A stretch of 40,354 nt of DNA from Microcaldota archaeon (GTDB lineage: Archaea; Micrarchaeota; Micrarchaeia; Micrarchaeales; CABMGC01). The notes below the pieces were generated by a model. It searched no databases, was not told where the DNA came from, and was given only the letters and a program-made list of their open reading frames with translations. Below, piece by piece: positions 39,217 through 40,354 of this stretch (positions are counted from its first letter, which is position 1; each line of letters starts with the position of its first letter). Where the stretch lies: NCBI GenBank assembly GCA_021850705.1, contig JAJZKU010000007.1:1-40354 (forward strand). The letters run 5' to 3'. A program made the translations under genes and the position numbers.

Positions 39217-40354
39217 ATGGAGAAATTAAGGATTGCTTTTTATACTGACACCTATCTACCTAACGTCGATGGTGTCGTTACCTCGATAATAAATTTCAGG
39301 AAGGAGCTGGAGAAAAGAGGGCATACTGTTTATGTGTTTGCCAGTGCAAGCTCGAAGAACAAGGCACTCTATTCCAATAACAAGACCTTCCTGTACACAG
39401 GATTGAACTTTAAGCCCTATCCGCAGTACAGCATCGCGATATTCCCTTACAATTCCGCAATAAAGCTAAGGTCCCTGGGCGTTGACCTTATACATGCGCA
39501 GACGCCTTTTGCCATGGGCTTTTCAGGCCTTATGGCTGGAAGGATATCGCAGTACCCAGTATTGGGATCTTTCCATACCTTTGTCAACAACAGACATATA
39601 GTAGAACACTATTACCCGAAGAGCAGACCTCTGAAGAAATTTGCAAGCACTTACATGAAAAAGTACCTGCGCTTCTTCTACAGGAGGTGCGACGGCGTCA
39701 TAGCCCCTTCGGTGACAGTGGAGAAGATGCTTTACAAGGGAGGGATAAAGAACTTGTATGTGGTACCAAACAGCATAGACACATCAAAATTCAACAATAA
39801 GGTAAGCGGCGATAAGATAAGGAAGAAATACGGGATAAGGGACAGGGACAAGGTATTGCTCTATGTGGGAAGGATCTCTGCTGAGAAGAGGATAGAGACT
39901 ATGCTTAAGGCTGCAAAGCTGCTTATGGATAAGGATGATAAGATAAAGGTCATAATTGCAGGAAAAGGCCCTTCGGAGGCATATTACAAGGATATAGCGC
40001 ATAAGCTCGGAGTTGCAGACAGGGTGCGCTTTATAGGCTTTGTTGACCAAAAGACACTCCCGCAGGTATACGCATCTTCGGATGTAGTCTGCATGCCCTC
40101 GACATTTGAGACCCAGGGAATCGTCTCCATAGAGGCGATGGCCTGTGGAAAACCGGTAGTCGGCGCAGACTATCTCTCGACAAAGGAGCTGATAACCAAC
40201 GGTTTCAACGGAGAAAAATTCCGTGCGGGGGATTACAGGCACTGCGCTAAAAAAATAGATAAGGTTTTAAATGATACTAAACCTTATATTAAAAATGCCC
40301 TTAGTACAGGGCGCAATTTCTCTTCGGAGAAGATGACAGACAAACTGATAGATG
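39217..40354 (+). CDS. Family 4 glycosyltransferase (partial, cut by window end)
   Basis: 379 codons are visible and the frame is open at the window end. The N-terminal domain starts IAFYTDTYLPNVDGVVTSI, with the donor/acceptor loop typical of GT4 enzymes, and continues DLIHAQTPFAMGF and GSFHTFVNN. The C-terminal Rossmann domain has VLLYVGRISAEKRIETML, VIIAGKGP, RVRFIGFVDQ and the E-x7-E motif in PSTFETQGIVSIEAMACGKPVVG. Similar proteins are mannosyl- or glucosyltransferases acting on lipid-linked acceptors. It begins seven bases after uL15, so it may be expressed with the ribosomal operon. Confidence 0.92.
   Translation, partial: MEKLRIAFYTDTYLPNVDGVVTSIINFRKELEKRGHTVYVFASASSKNKALYSNNKTFLYTGLNFKPYPQYSIAIFPYNSAIKLRSLGVDLIHAQTPFAMGFSGLMAGRISQYPVLGSFHTFVNNRHIVEHYYPKSRPLKKFASTYMKKYLRFFYRRCDGVIAPSVTVEKMLYKGGIKNLYVVPNSIDTSKFNNKVSGDKIRKKYGIRDRDKVLLYVGRISAEKRIETMLKAAKLLMDKDDKIKVIIAGKGPSEAYYKDIAHKLGVADRVRFIGFVDQKTLPQVYASSDVVCMPSTFETQGIVSIEAMACGKPVVGADYLSTKELITNGFNGEKFRAGDYRHCAKKIDKVLNDTKPYIKNALSTGRNFSSEKMTDKLID

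Noticed and set aside
1-40354. CRISPR array or insertion sequence
   Set aside because: No short regularly spaced direct repeats with unique spacers and no transposase-like frame; the 538-bp repeat is coding.

Overview
The window is archaeal. It encodes the archaea-only amidotransferase GatDE, aIF5B, RNA polymerase subunit K (RpoK), the replication factor C large subunit, archaeal-type PheS/PheT, uL30/uL15, a Ser-His-Asp signal peptidase and a geranylgeranyl reductase for ether lipids. Genes are packed head to tail with 1-8 nt overlaps, and arginine and isoleucine are written mostly as AGG/AGA and ATA. Compact genes, divergent versions of universal proteins and many orphan small membrane proteins suggest a DPANN lineage, possibly Micrarchaeota-like; this placement is inference. 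Translation starts follow two styles: a GGTGAT-type Shine-Dalgarno 4-6 nt before ATG, or a TATA-like box 20-35 bp before the start with almost no leader.

Layout. 1-3.4 kb: tRNA-Thr and a 1072-aa membrane-anchored surface protein with four repeated beta-helix modules. 3.4-6.8 kb: a MIP18-family protein, NDP kinase, aIF5B and a YgjP-like metallopeptidase. 6.8-11.2 kb: a minus-strand operon gatD-gatE-AIM24-NUDIX. 11.3-12.1 kb: a tandem pair of orphan paralogues. 12.1-16.9 kb: a tRNA methylthiotransferase, a four-CxxC zinc protein and IleRS. 17-21 kb: a lipid and sugar cluster (CDP-alcohol transferase, GT2), a nucleoside phosphorylase, then rpoK overlapping geranylgeranyl reductase.

20.9-25.1 kb: a six-gene minus-strand operon encoding a VirB4/HerA-like ATPase, two tiny membrane proteins, a single-span protein, a coiled-coil/helix-turn-helix protein and a small soluble protein. 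This is the best candidate for an undescribed system, most likely a secretion, DNA-transfer or pilus-like machine. 25.3-31.5 kb: SMC, signal peptidase, a small GNAT, an orphan soluble protein and a secreted glycoprotein. 31.5-35.9 kb: pheS-pheT and convergent rfcL.

36.0-38.0 kb: directly after tRNA-Glu lies a 2.3-copy tandem repeat with an exact 538-bp period, holding five alternating small membrane-protein genes (A-B-A-B-A). Every gap is exactly 53 nt and the arginine codons are unlike the rest of the window. Next to it is a divergent pair of related two-span membrane proteins. 38.0-40.35 kb: an apparently gene-free 380-bp stretch, uL30, uL15 and a GT4 glycosyltransferase cut by the window end.
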